A stretch of 49,137 nt of DNA from Pseudoprimorskyibacter sp. Lineage in GTDB: Bacteria > Pseudomonadota > Alphaproteobacteria > Rhodobacterales > Rhodobacteraceae. Shown here in pieces: positions 19,861-29,038 of the stretch. The stretch is from contig JAQXDR010000046.1 of NCBI GenBank assembly GCA_029251265.1, forward strand, positions 1 to 49,137, written 5' to 3'. The first letter of the stretch is position 1, and the number at the start of each line of letters is the position of its first letter. The translations under genes were made by a program, and so were the position numbers. A model generated the notes under the pieces. It made no database searches, was not told the origin of the DNA, and saw only the letters and a list, made by a program, of their open reading frames with translations.

Positions 19861-20087
19861 GAATGTCTCCCATTGTTGTTTTTTGTCAGACAAGGTGCCG
19901 AATGGGTCATTGTGTCTGCATGTGTGAACAGATTGCGGACATTCAGCACGATTTGACCAGTGAAATCTCTGGGTTCCGTAGGGTTAACACACCCAACGTG
20001 GCGATCGTAGTGATTGTATTTATGGATGGCACAAAATCTAGTGCCATTGATCGCGCGGCTGATGGTGTTGCAAGACTCTTTCAAAGT

Positions 20088-20108
20088 GGATCGGCGCTTC
20101 GCCGATCC
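20088..20108. repeat. Perfect 9-bp hairpin in the oppA/VIT intergenic region
   Basis: GGATCGGCG (20088-20096) and CGCCGATCC (20100-20108) form a perfect GC-rich stem around a three-base loop. It stands in the 380-base divergent gap between oppA (minus) and the VIT gene (plus), about 130 bases before the VIT start. It lacks a T-run in either direction, so a terminator is unlikely. A structured 5' leader element or a protein site is possible. Apart from this hairpin and the palindrome at 20211-20226, I see nothing in the gap. Confidence 0.6.
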
Positions 20109-20210
20109 TGCCGCTTGACGCAGAAAAGGTGAGAAATCGAGCTGTGCAGGACCGAAAAGCTATGACTTATATAGCAGACAAGGTTGCATTTTTATGTTGT
20201 TTTGTCGACA

Positions 20211-20226
20211 TACTGACCCGTCAGTA
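20211..20226. promoter_or_regulatory. Operator-like palindrome before the VIT transporter gene
   Basis: TACTGAC-CC-GTCAGTA is a perfect 7-base inverted repeat ending two bases before the AAGGA ribosome binding site (20228-20232). Its form, ACTGAC/GTCAGT with a two-base centre, resembles operators of TetR-family repressors. Binding there would block initiation or ribosome access. No TetR-type gene is in the window, so the regulator would be encoded elsewhere. This is seen in sequence; the function is inferred. Confidence 0.55.
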
Positions 20227-20240
20227 CAAGGATTTTGACC

Positions 20241-20945
20241 ATGCTCAACAGCCCCCATGACAATGGTGAATTGCATTACGTTGCGCGCAGTGGTTGGCTG
20301 CGGGCGGCTGTCTTGGGCGCAAATGATGGGATAATTTCGACTGCCAGTCTCGTCATCGGTGTGGCAGCCGCAGGGGCTGATCAGGGGGCTGTTCTTTTGG
20401 CAGGTGTAGCGGGCACCGTGGCTGGTGCAATGTCGATGGCGGCGGGCGAATTCGTATCGGTGAGTTCGCAATCTGACACCGAGCTCGCAGACCTTGACCG
20501 CGAATGTCGCGAACTGCATGCGTTTCCCCAAGGAGAGCTTGAGGAACTGGCAGCCACGTTCGAGGCGCGCGGCGTCATGCCTGACACTGCAATGGACGTG
20601 GCGCGTCAACTGTCTGATCATGATGCACTGGCAGCACATGCGCGCGAAGAATTGGGCATAACTGATTTGTCTACGGCGCGGCCGCTACAAGCAGCAGGGG
20701 CGTCAGCGGCAAGTTTTCTTGTCGGCGCCTTGGTGCCGGTCACTGTTGTTATGCTGGCACCATCAGATGATATTGGCGTTTGGGTGGTGGGCTCGACAGG
20801 TCTGGCCTTGGCCGCACTTGGCGCATTGGGAGCAACAGTCGGGGGCGCGTCCCCTTTGCGTGGTGCATTCCGGGTGATGATTTGGGGCAGTTTGGCTATG
20901 GCGTCGACTGCTGCCGTTGGTGCCCTGTTCAATATCGCGCTTTAG
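20241..20945 (+). CDS. VIT1/CCC1-family Fe/Mn transporter
   Basis: The 234-residue membrane protein carries the family opening SGWLRAAVLGANDGIISTASLVIGVAAAGAD, a first helix with the GxNDG motif, then AGAMSMAAGEFVSVSSQSDTE with the metal-site Glu. A hydrophilic charged segment and three further helices follow near the C-terminus. VIT/CCC1 proteins move Fe2+ or Mn2+ across membranes, in bacteria probably for efflux or detoxification. ATG 20241 is chosen over TTG 20235 for its spacing from AAGGA. It is monocistronic and divergent from the peptide importer. The palindrome before the gene suggests repressor control. Confidence 0.9.
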   Translation: MLNSPHDNGELHYVARSGWLRAAVLGANDGIISTASLVIGVAAAGADQGAVLLAGVAGTVAGAMSMAAGEFVSVSSQSDTELADLDRECRELHAFPQGELEELAATFEARGVMPDTAMDVARQLSDHDALAAHAREELGITDLSTARPLQAAGASAASFLVGALVPVTVVMLAPSDDIGVWVVGSTGLALAALGALGATVGGASPLRGAFRVMIWGSLAMASTAAVGALFNIAL

Positions 20946-21165
20946 GCTTCGGAGGCAAAATCGTTCGGGTCAGGGTGTGCATGTCAATAAACATTGTCAG
21001 GCAGAGTGTTTGGCTGCTTTGGAGCTAGAGCCTATCTTGCACGACAGGTGGCGCAGCAAGGGCGCGATTTAGTCTGCGCAGTTCGCCACAGACATCATAC
21101 GTCCCCAACGCAATCCGACCAATACGCAGTTTCAGGACGGGTTTGGAATCCATGTTTTTTGGGTG

Positions 21166-22719
21166 TTAGGTACTGAAATATATATTATATTTTGCGCGCA
21201 CTGCCTGATCAACATCCGGATGTACAAGTGGTTTGGCATTCGCGAGGATCTTTTCTTTACGTGCGATTGCCGTTTCCAATAGATCGGGTCTGTCGGCCTC
21301 GATCCATTCTTTGGGGCTCATGCGGTTGCCCACGGTGGGATAGATGTATTCGGTCTGCATCAAATTCAGTGTCTGCTGGGTCCCCAGATAGTGGCCAGGA
21401 CCGCCCATGCAAACTGTTTTCATGGCTTCCAGACTGACGCTGTCTTCGGTGACGTCAATGCCCCGCACGCAGCGCATGACCTGGCCCAGAACATCATCCC
21501 CCATAACAAGGCTTTCGAGGCAGAACCCGAGAAGAGAGGCATGCATACCTGCGGCTTCATAGGCCATATTCAGTCCTGATAGACCGGCCAGAACATTGGT
21601 TATTCCGGTTTCCCATCCGGCCTGCATATCCGGCAACTTGCTGTCTGAAATACCCGACGCAGCACCGCCGGGCAGGCCATAAAAACGATGCATCTGGGCA
21701 CAGCCTGCTGACAAGAGCGCCTGTTCCGCTGATCCACCTGACATCGCACCGGTTCGCAGGTCGCTGACAAAGGGCCAGGTGCCAAAAACTGCCGGGTGTC
21801 CGGGTGCAATCGCGTTCACGTAAACCACCCCGGCCAAACATTCCGCGACGGCTTGCACGATGGTCAGGGCAATGGGGGCCGGGGCCGTGGCCCCTGCCTG
21901 TCCAGCGCTGAGCAACAGCACTGGCATCCCTGCCCGAATGCAGTTTTCCATAGCGATGCAGGATTCTTCTGCAAATTTCATTGGAGGCACGACAAAACAA
22001 TTGGAGTTCGAGATAAACGGCCGATTGCGATAGGCGTCTTCACCACCTGCCAGCAGATAGATCAGTTCGGCACAAGGCGCCACGAAAGAAGGGTCCGAAA
22101 AAGAGGTTCCGATGTGCTTTTGTGTGCCGCAATAACTTGCGTAGATCGTGTTTAAATCCAGATCCAGGTTGTCTGTGATCTCGCGACAGACCATGGCCCG
22201 TTGAAAGAAATGCAGATTGTCCAGATTTTGGGTCAGTCGCGCAGCGTCATAAAGGTCTGGCGTGGTGCTGTCACGGTATTCTCGCGTGATCGGATCCACC
22301 ACATGGACCGCTGCGCCTGCCGTGCCAAAATGAACCCGATTTTCTGTCAGGTGCAGATCATATTTGGGATCGCGGCCATGCAGGGTGATGTTGCGTGCCG
22401 CTTTGGCAAGCATATCTTCGACCAAACTGCGCGGAAAGCGCAGTCGACCATCATCGCCCAAGAGGGCACCCGCCTCGGTCATCGCTTTGATCCCTGAAGG
22501 CGGGGCTTGGCTTAGACCGATCTCTTCCAGCGCATCCAGCGCAGCACTGTGAATGCGTTGCACTTCGGATTGTGTCAGCGGTTCATAGCGACCGCCAACC
22601 ATACCCGGGCGCACGGGGCGGACATCATCTGCAAGGGGGGCGGCGCGTAGCGCCTGTCGCGCGGCGCGCCCGCCCGCACGGCGGGATTTGCGCACAGGGG
22701 TCTGCTCTGTCACGGTCAT
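21166..22719 (-). CDS. Trimethylamine methyltransferase (MttB) family protein, non-pyrrolysine
   Basis: The 517-residue protein has the MttB-superfamily architecture: an N-terminal Arg-rich tail (RKSRRAGGRAARQALR, seen in aerobic homologues), then RIHSAALDALEEIGL and a TIM-barrel body with GISDSKLPDMQAGWETG and AYEAAGMHASLLG. Archaeal MttB uses an in-frame amber codon for pyrrolysine; this frame is uninterrupted, so it belongs with the non-Pyl homologues. Some of those demethylate glycine betaine or other quaternary amines onto a corrinoid protein. No corrinoid protein is encoded nearby. ATG 22719 overlaps the upstream flavoprotein stop (ATGA). It is the last gene of the five-gene operon. Substrate and methyl acceptor are unknown. 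Confidence 0.85.
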   Translation of the reverse strand: MTVTEQTPVRKSRRAGGRAARQALRAAPLADDVRPVRPGMVGGRYEPLTQSEVQRIHSAALDALEEIGLSQAPPSGIKAMTEAGALLGDDGRLRFPRSLVEDMLAKAARNITLHGRDPKYDLHLTENRVHFGTAGAAVHVVDPITREYRDSTTPDLYDAARLTQNLDNLHFFQRAMVCREITDNLDLDLNTIYASYCGTQKHIGTSFSDPSFVAPCAELIYLLAGGEDAYRNRPFISNSNCFVVPPMKFAEESCIAMENCIRAGMPVLLLSAGQAGATAPAPIALTIVQAVAECLAGVVYVNAIAPGHPAVFGTWPFVSDLRTGAMSGGSAEQALLSAGCAQMHRFYGLPGGAASGISDSKLPDMQAGWETGITNVLAGLSGLNMAYEAAGMHASLLGFCLESLVMGDDVLGQVMRCVRGIDVTEDSVSLEAMKTVCMGGPGHYLGTQQTLNLMQTEYIYPTVGNRMSPKEWIEADRPDLLETAIARKEKILANAKPLVHPDVDQAVRAKYNIYFST

Positions 22720-25160
22720 GCTTTTACCCTTTCTGCTTTTGGATCATACATCGGAGCGAGGCTGGCTGTTGCAGCCACCCGACGCCCGGCAATTTCAATC
22801 TCGTAGGTCGACGCCAGCACATCAGCAGCTGTCTCGCCTTTGCAGGGAATATATCCCAAGCCGATTGCTGACCCGAGAGCATGCCCATAGTTACCGGACG
22901 TGGTGATTGATACGATCTTGCCATCGCGCACCACGGGTTCATTGTGAAACAACATCTCGGACGGGTCATGCAGTTTGAACTGGACCAGGCGACGGGTTAG
23001 CCCGCCCTGTTTTTTCCGCAACACGGCATCCCGCCCGATAAATTCACCCTTGTCCGGTTTGACAGCAAATCCCAAACCGGCCTCCAGAACGTGATCTTCG
23101 TCGGTGATGTCATGGCCGAAATGGCGAAAGGCCTTTTCAATGCGGCAGCTGTCCAAAGCATGCAGACCGGCCAACTTTAGCCCAAGGCTATCGCCTGCCT
23201 CGATCAGGGTTTCAAAGACATGTTGTGCCATATCCGTGCTGACATAAATCTCCCAACCCAGTTCTCCAACATAGGTGACACGGTGCGCCCGACCAAGCCC
23301 GAGGCCAACCTCGATTTCTTTGGCCATACCAAAGGGATGAGCGGTGTTATTGAAATCATCGGGACTGACGGATTGCATCAGCGCCCGGGCTTTGGGGCCC
23401 ATAACGGCGAAAACACTTTCGGAGGCCGTCATGTCCGTAATGACGGCAAAAGCGTCCCCAAGGTTGCGGCGCAACCAGGCCAAATCCCGTTGCAGCGTCG
23501 CTGCGGGCACAACCAGCAGAAATGCCGTTTCGGATAATCGGGTAACGGTCAGGTCACATTCGATCCCACCGCGGGTGTTTAACATCTGGGTGTAGACAAT
23601 ACGCCCGGTCGCGACATCAATCTGATTGGCACAGATCCGGTTCAAAAACCGACATGCATCGCGCCCTTCGACACGGATCTTGCCAAAAGAGGTCATGTCG
23701 AAAAGACCCACTCCGGTTCGAACGGCCATATGCTCGTCGCGATGGTTTTCGAACCAGTTCTGACCTTTCCAGTCATAGCGATATTCCGGTTTTTGTCCGG
23801 GTCGGGCAAACCAGTTCGCCCGTTCCCACCCGGCAAGCTCGCCAAATACTGCACCGCGCGCCTTCAGGTGATCATGGATCGGGCTGCGGCGCACGCCGCG
23901 GGCCGTTTCCACCTGCCGATAGGGAAAGTGGTCTGCATAGAGCAGGCCGAGAGTCTCGGTCACCCGCTGTTGTAGGTAGCGCCGATTGCGCTGAAACGGT
24001 TGCGCGCGACGAATATCGCTGTCCCAAAGATCAAAGGGGGGCTCTGCGTCCTCCATCCATTGGGCAAGGGCCATGCCGGCCCCGCCCGAGGACACAATCC
24101 CGATTGAATTGTACCCAGCAGCGACCCAATAGTTTTGGACCTCTGGAGCCTCTCCCAAATAGTAGCGATCATCTGGCGTAAAGCTTTCGGGGCCGTTGAA
24201 AAACGTATGCACACCCGCTGTTTCAAACAAGGGCATCCGGTTGCAGGCCATTTCGAGGATCGGTTCGAAATGTTCAAAGTCTTCGGGCAAGCTGTCGAAT
24301 TCGAAATCGTCTGGGATACCGGACATGCCCCATGGCTTTGCCTTTGGCTCAAAGGCGCCCAGCATCATCTTGCCAGCATCTGATTTGTAATAGGCGCATT
24401 CGTCTGGCACGCGCAGCACCGGAAGATGGTCCAGCTCGGCGATCGGTTCGGTCACAAGGTAGAAATGTTCGCAGGCGTGCAGTGGTAAGCTCACCCCGCT
24501 GTCGCGGGCAAGATCGCGCCCCCATATACCACCACAATTGACCACGTGGTCGCAGTGAATGGTGCCTATCTCGCCTGATTTTTCCCACGCGACGCCGGTA
24601 ACGCGGCCGTCCGACATTAAAACCTTTGTTGCCTTTACGCCTTCGGCAATCATTGCCCCGCGCATCCGTGCGCCCTTGGCCAAGGCCATTGCGATATTGC
24701 CCGGGTCAGATTGGCCGTCTGATGGCAAGTGTACGGCGCTGACGACATCATCGGCGTTCAGCCAAGGATACATCGCCTTGGTTTCTGCCGCGCTGATTTC
24801 GGTGACCTCAACATCAAAGGCCCGGGCAAGCGACGCTTGCCGCAAAATTTCTTCCTTGCGGTGTTCGGTCAAGGCAACGGTGATCGATCCGACCGTCCGC
24901 ATGCCCGTGGCCACGCCTGTCTCTTGTTCCAAGGTGCGGTAGAGATCGGCCGAGTATTTTGCGAGGCGGGTCTGGTTTTGGTTGCTTCGCAGCTGTCCAA
25001 TCAGGCCTGCTGCATGCCATGTTGTCCCGCAGGTCAGCTGTTTGCGTTCCAGCAGCACGATGTCCTTCCAGCCGAGTTTTGACAGGTGATAGGCGACAGA
25101 GCATCCCGAGATCCCGCCTCCGATGATCACAACGCGCGCATGTGAGGGCAAACTGGCCAT
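22716..25160 (-). CDS. Dimethylglycine/sarcosine-dehydrogenase-like flavoprotein (FAD-DAO plus GcvT)
   Basis: The 814-residue protein has an N-terminal FAD Rossmann motif VVIIGGGISGCSVAYHL. TWHAAG follows near residue 48; its His is the covalent FAD attachment site in dimethylglycine dehydrogenase. The DAO domain runs to about residue 430. A GcvT aminomethyltransferase domain starts around GLFDMTSFGKIRVEGRDA and ends with the GcvT C-terminal barrel (GLGYIPCKGE). This layout oxidatively demethylates N-methylglycines and hands the methylene group to tetrahydrofolate. It sits between the homocysteine methyltransferase (3 bases away) and mttB (overlap). The exact N-methyl substrate is unknown. 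Confidence 0.9.
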   Translation of the reverse strand: MASLPSHARVVIIGGGISGCSVAYHLSKLGWKDIVLLERKQLTCGTTWHAAGLIGQLRSNQNQTRLAKYSADLYRTLEQETGVATGMRTVGSITVALTEHRKEEILRQASLARAFDVEVTEISAAETKAMYPWLNADDVVSAVHLPSDGQSDPGNIAMALAKGARMRGAMIAEGVKATKVLMSDGRVTGVAWEKSGEIGTIHCDHVVNCGGIWGRDLARDSGVSLPLHACEHFYLVTEPIAELDHLPVLRVPDECAYYKSDAGKMMLGAFEPKAKPWGMSGIPDDFEFDSLPEDFEHFEPILEMACNRMPLFETAGVHTFFNGPESFTPDDRYYLGEAPEVQNYWVAAGYNSIGIVSSGGAGMALAQWMEDAEPPFDLWDSDIRRAQPFQRNRRYLQQRVTETLGLLYADHFPYRQVETARGVRRSPIHDHLKARGAVFGELAGWERANWFARPGQKPEYRYDWKGQNWFENHRDEHMAVRTGVGLFDMTSFGKIRVEGRDACRFLNRICANQIDVATGRIVYTQMLNTRGGIECDLTVTRLSETAFLLVVPAATLQRDLAWLRRNLGDAFAVITDMTASESVFAVMGPKARALMQSVSPDDFNNTAHPFGMAKEIEVGLGLGRAHRVTYVGELGWEIYVSTDMAQHVFETLIEAGDSLGLKLAGLHALDSCRIEKAFRHFGHDITDEDHVLEAGLGFAVKPDKGEFIGRDAVLRKKQGGLTRRLVQFKLHDPSEMLFHNEPVVRDGKIVSITTSGNYGHALGSAIGLGYIPCKGETAADVLASTYEIEIAGRRVAATASLAPMYDPKAERVKA

Positions 25161-25163
25161 GGA

Positions 25164-26048
25164 TCAGGCTCCTTTCAGGCGATGCGCCAGGGCTCGGATA
25201 TGATCCGGGCCTACTTCGCAGCAGCCTCCGATCAGGGTTGCGCCCTGTGCCTGCCAGCTGGCGGCAAAGTCAGCATAGCGCTCGGGTGGCAAATCGGTTC
25301 GGGCCGAAAGGCTGTCTACCGTCGCGCCCTTTGCTGCGAAATTCGGGGTGATCTTTGTAAATCCGTTTGCGTAGGCCCCAAAGGGCAGCCCGGCCCGTGC
25401 GATCACAGGCAAAGCGGTGTCGACTGCCTCAGGAACAGAGCAATTGATCAACACGGCCTCCGGCCTCAGGTCGGACAATAGATCCAGCGCATCTTCGAGC
25501 GGCTCGCCCGATCGCATTTTGACACCATCGACATCATCCACGGACAGCCCAAGCCAGACCGGTTTGCCAACGCTCAAAGCGCCCATCAACGCGCCACGCG
25601 CCTGATCAATGCCGGACATCGTTTCGATGATAAAGCGATCTACAAATGGGGCCTGTATCCGTGCAATCTGTTCATAGATCACGGCCGCCTCATCGGCGGG
25701 TGGGGCCATATCTGCCCGATAGGACCAGCCCATTGGCCCAAGGGCGCCAAGAACCTCGCCAGATCCATGATTGTCACGTGCGTCACAGGCGATCTGGCAG
25801 GCGGCTTCGTGCAATTCGGCCAATTTGTCCGCCAAGTCATAAGTTTCAATTCGGTCCGGCAGGATTGCATAGGTGTTGGTCGTTGCGACATCAGCACCTG
25901 CGGCAAAGAAATCGTCATGCACAGCGCGCACAAGTTCGGGATGGTCCATCATCACGCGGGTTGCCCAGAGCGGTGTAGCGGCGTCCGGGCTGCGCGTAAT
26001 CAGTTCCTGGCCCATTCCTCCGTCCAGAAGTGTCATGGTCATGGTCAT
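25164..26048 (-). CDS. Homocysteine S-methyltransferase family protein (BHMT-like)
   Basis: The 294-residue TIM-barrel enzyme of the Hcy-binding family opens LLDGGMGQEL and contains ATTNTYAILPDR. The three zinc-binding Cys are visible: one in NCSVPEAV (about residue 203) and a pair in GGCCEVGPDHI (about 274-275). Family members move a methyl group to homocysteine or related thiols from betaine, S-methylmethionine or a similar donor. The reading frame opens with three ATGACC copies, giving three in-frame ATGs. The first (26048) overlaps the stop of the upstream gene as ATGA and is taken as the start. In this operon it could take the methyl group of a betaine before the flavoproteins act; that is inference. 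Confidence 0.88.
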   Translation of the reverse strand: MTMTMTLLDGGMGQELITRSPDAATPLWATRVMMDHPELVRAVHDDFFAAGADVATTNTYAILPDRIETYDLADKLAELHEAACQIACDARDNHGSGEVLGALGPMGWSYRADMAPPADEAAVIYEQIARIQAPFVDRFIIETMSGIDQARGALMGALSVGKPVWLGLSVDDVDGVKMRSGEPLEDALDLLSDLRPEAVLINCSVPEAVDTALPVIARAGLPFGAYANGFTKITPNFAAKGATVDSLSARTDLPPERYADFAASWQAQGATLIGGCCEVGPDHIRALAHRLKGA

Positions 26049-26500
26049 GGGTAGATCTCTCTATATTTTGCTTGATAGACGCTGATCATCTCGGCCTCGG
26101 TTATACCGTTATCATAGGGCGGAGTGGTCAGATCAGCGCAGGCAGCGATGTCAATTAGGACCAAAGCCCGGATTCTTTTTGCCAAAGCGCCCCAGGTGTT
26201 GTGCCACAGAGCTATCAGATCTGAAAATTTCGCATCAGACCGGATCATAATTTGCGCATTCCCTGCCACGCGAACGGCTTTGCGTGTGAAGGGATCCGTA
26301 AAGACAATCTCGCAGGCAGAATTGGCGCGTAAATTGGACAGTGTTTGGGGAGAGCGGATATGACCAAACCCAATGGTGTTATCATCTACCACCAGAAAGG
26401 TGCCCTTTGGAGAGACCATCGGCCGCCCCTGTGATGAAACCGTGGCAATACATCCCAATGGAAACCGCGTAATGAGCTGTTTTTGGGATCTGCTCAACAT
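26045..26500 (-). CDS. Pyridoxamine 5'-phosphate oxidase-like flavin-binding protein
   Basis: The 151-residue split-barrel protein starts MLSRSQKQLITRFPLGCIATVSSQGRPMVSPKG, the usual opening of small FMN-binding PNPOx-like proteins. SNLRANSACEIVFTDPFTRKAVRVAGNAQI follows. These proteins reduce or bind diverse small molecules, and the role here is unknown. Four bases separate it from the flavoprotein gene upstream, and its stop overlaps the BHMT-like gene, so it is firmly part of the operon. It may recycle a flavin or act on a by-product of N-demethylation. Confidence 0.78.
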   Translation of the reverse strand: MLSRSQKQLITRFPLGCIATVSSQGRPMVSPKGTFLVVDDNTIGFGHIRSPQTLSNLRANSACEIVFTDPFTRKAVRVAGNAQIMIRSDAKFSDLIALWHNTWGALAKRIRALVLIDIAACADLTTPPYDNGITEAEMISVYQAKYREIYP

Positions 26501-26504
26501 TGTA

Positions 26505-28955
26505 TCAGGCCCTCAGTCGCGTGTTGTCTGGATCCCATAGGGGTGCGTCCGGCATCACAGTCGCGGAACAGCGTTCCCCATAAATTTCGACTTCGATCTT
26601 GGTGCCGGGCTGGGTCAGATCGGCGCGCAGCATGCCTAAAGCCACGGAATGGCCAACGCGATATCCCCATGCGCCCGAGGTTGTTTCGCCCACCACCTTT
26701 CCGTCATGCCATAGCGTCGACATGTAAGGCGCATCAGAACGACCTGCTTCAACCTTGAGCGTCACAAAACGTTTGCCCACTCCGCGTTGTTTTTCATTGA
26801 GCAAGGCAGTCTTGCCTGGAAAATTCACGTCTTTTTCCAATCGCGTGAAGCGGTCCAGTCCGCCCTCAAGCAGACTGTAATCAGTAGACAAATCGCCCTT
26901 CCAGGCGCGGTAGCCTTTTTCAATACGCAGCGAGTTCAACGCAAACATGCCAAAGGGTGTCACACCGGCTGCTTCTAGAGCATCCCAAATGGCTGGAGCA
27001 GTCTCGACCGCACAGTGGATTTCCCAGCCCAATTCTCCTGCAAAGCTGACCCGGACAAGCATACAGGCCCGTCCCGCAACAGTGCCGTTTTTGCTAACAC
27101 TGAGCCATGGGGCTGAAAGATCGTGTCCCTTGGTCAGAGGGGCAAGGATTTCTCGTGATTTTGGCCCAGTGACCAGCAGGCAGTCCATAGCTCTGGAGGT
27201 ATCGGTTATCGTGATTTCATCTGGTGCCTGTCGGGTCAGTATTTCAATATCATGCCATTGCGCACCTGCGGCAGTGATGAGATCGACCGTCTCTTCGGAC
27301 CATGCCATCACCGACATTTCTGTCAGGATACGGCCACGGTCGTCGGGGAAATACGCAAGACTGATGCGTCCGGGAGCGGGCATCCGTGATGCAGTCAGGC
27401 TGTTGATCCAGCTGCGCGCATTTGGCCCTGTGACCTGATAGCGCGAAAAGCCTGAGATTGGCAAAATCCCACAGTGATCACGGACGGCTTCGCATTCCTC
27501 GCGGATGCGGGGCTGCCAGGGGCCGGCACGATCCCACGTCTGCGTTGCATGTTCGGATGTGTCATCACCAGGTTTTGCAAACCAATTCGCGCGCTCCCAT
27601 CCGCCATAGGCCCCAAACTGTGCGCCTGCCTTCTCTAACCGGCCATGTAATTTGCTTTGCTTTCGGTTGCGGCCAGCAGGCCATGCATGCCAGGGAAAGT
27701 GCATGGCATATTCATGCCCATAAACCTGCATGCCTGTTTCATTGCAGTGCTTCTGGTCGGTGTAATCGGTAAAGCGTCGCGGATCCAGCGCCCAGCAATC
27801 CCATTCGGTTTGGCCTTCGGTAATCCATTCAGCAAGGATCTTGCCCGCACCGCCACCTTGGGCAATGCCAAATGTAAACACGCATGCCTCATAGGCATTT
27901 TTGACGCCGGGCATTGGACCAATCAGCGGGTTCCCATCAGGTGTATAAGGAATTGGGCCGTTGATCACCTTGCTGACCCCGCCCGTCGCCAGCAGGGGCA
28001 CACGTGCCATGGCATCTTCGATATACCATTCCAGTCTTTCCAGATCGTCAGGGTATAGCTGAAAGCTGAAATCCTGAGGCATCGGGTCATCAGGAGACAT
28101 CCAATGTCCCTTACAATTGCGTTCATAGGGACCCAAATTAAACCCTGCTTTTTCCTGCCGCAGATAATAGCTGCTATCGACATCGCGCAGAAGAGGCAGC
28201 TTGCCACCACTTTGTTTCGACCATGCCTCAAGTTCGGGGATTTCGTCCGTCAGCATGTACTGATGACTCATGGTCATCATGGGGACCGTACGGCCGCCGA
28301 AGGGCTTGAACCATTCACCGACCCGTTGGGCATAATAGCCTGCTGCATTGACGACGATTTCGCAGCGCACATCACCTTGATCCGTGTGCACGATCCAGTC
28401 CGCGCCGTCGCGGCTTATGCCAGTGGCAGGGCAGAATCTCTGGATCTTGCCGCCCATGTCGCGCGCGCCTTTGGCCAAGGCCTGTGTCAGCTGCGCCGGG
28501 TCAATGTCACCATCCATCGGATCGTACAACGCGCCCTTCAGGTCGTGTGTTTCAAGAAACGGATATTTATCCTGTGCCTCTTTGGGAGAGAGGATATCAA
28601 TGTCCATTCCCTGATATTTCCCCATGCCTTGAGCGCGGGCGAATTCCTGCATACGTTCCCGCGAATGGGCGAGGCGCAGTGATCCTGTCACGTGATAGTT
28701 CATCGGATAGTCAACCGCTTTGCCCAGACCCCGATACAGGTCTGTGGCATAGCGCTGCATGTTCATGACCGCCCATGAGGTCGAAAACGTCGGAACATTG
28801 CCTGCTGCGTGCCATGTAGAGCCGGCTGTCAGTTCATTTTTCTCGAGCAAAAGGCAGTCGGTCCAACCCGCTTTGCACAGATGGTAAAGCGCGGATGTTC
28901 CAACGGCACCTCCGCCGATGATGATTACACGGGCTTGCGTCGGCAGATTTGCCAT
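26505..28955 (-). CDS. Second dimethylglycine/sarcosine-dehydrogenase-like flavoprotein (FAD-DAO plus GcvT)
   Basis: The 816-residue protein has the same layout as the 22716-25160 product: VIIIGGGAVGTSALYHL for FAD, STWHAAGNVPTFSTSW with the FAD-linking His, then DAO, GcvT and GcvT C-terminal domains (AGELGWEIHCAVE, ALNSLRIEKGYRAW, MLRADLTQPG). The two are paralogues, not a recent duplication, because they differ clearly over most of their length. They may take successive steps (for example dimethylglycine to sarcosine, sarcosine to glycine). GGAG lies before ATG 28955. It is the first gene of the operon, 123 bases from the divergent LysR gene. Confidence 0.9.
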   Translation of the reverse strand: MANLPTQARVIIIGGGAVGTSALYHLCKAGWTDCLLLEKNELTAGSTWHAAGNVPTFSTSWAVMNMQRYATDLYRGLGKAVDYPMNYHVTGSLRLAHSRERMQEFARAQGMGKYQGMDIDILSPKEAQDKYPFLETHDLKGALYDPMDGDIDPAQLTQALAKGARDMGGKIQRFCPATGISRDGADWIVHTDQGDVRCEIVVNAAGYYAQRVGEWFKPFGGRTVPMMTMSHQYMLTDEIPELEAWSKQSGGKLPLLRDVDSSYYLRQEKAGFNLGPYERNCKGHWMSPDDPMPQDFSFQLYPDDLERLEWYIEDAMARVPLLATGGVSKVINGPIPYTPDGNPLIGPMPGVKNAYEACVFTFGIAQGGGAGKILAEWITEGQTEWDCWALDPRRFTDYTDQKHCNETGMQVYGHEYAMHFPWHAWPAGRNRKQSKLHGRLEKAGAQFGAYGGWERANWFAKPGDDTSEHATQTWDRAGPWQPRIREECEAVRDHCGILPISGFSRYQVTGPNARSWINSLTASRMPAPGRISLAYFPDDRGRILTEMSVMAWSEETVDLITAAGAQWHDIEILTRQAPDEITITDTSRAMDCLLVTGPKSREILAPLTKGHDLSAPWLSVSKNGTVAGRACMLVRVSFAGELGWEIHCAVETAPAIWDALEAAGVTPFGMFALNSLRIEKGYRAWKGDLSTDYSLLEGGLDRFTRLEKDVNFPGKTALLNEKQRGVGKRFVTLKVEAGRSDAPYMSTLWHDGKVVGETTSGAWGYRVGHSVALGMLRADLTQPGTKIEVEIYGERCSATVMPDAPLWDPDNTRLRA

Positions 28956-29038
28956 GTCTTTTTTCTCCTACACGACAGACTGGAACAAGTCTTCCTTACT
29001 TTGCAGATATTTTCAATTCACATAACTATGACATATTG

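Noticed and set aside
26033-26048. Three ATGACC copies at the homocysteine methyltransferase start, as a phase-variable repeat
   Set aside because: Loss or gain of a six-base unit keeps the frame, so it could not switch the gene; it only offers alternative start codons.
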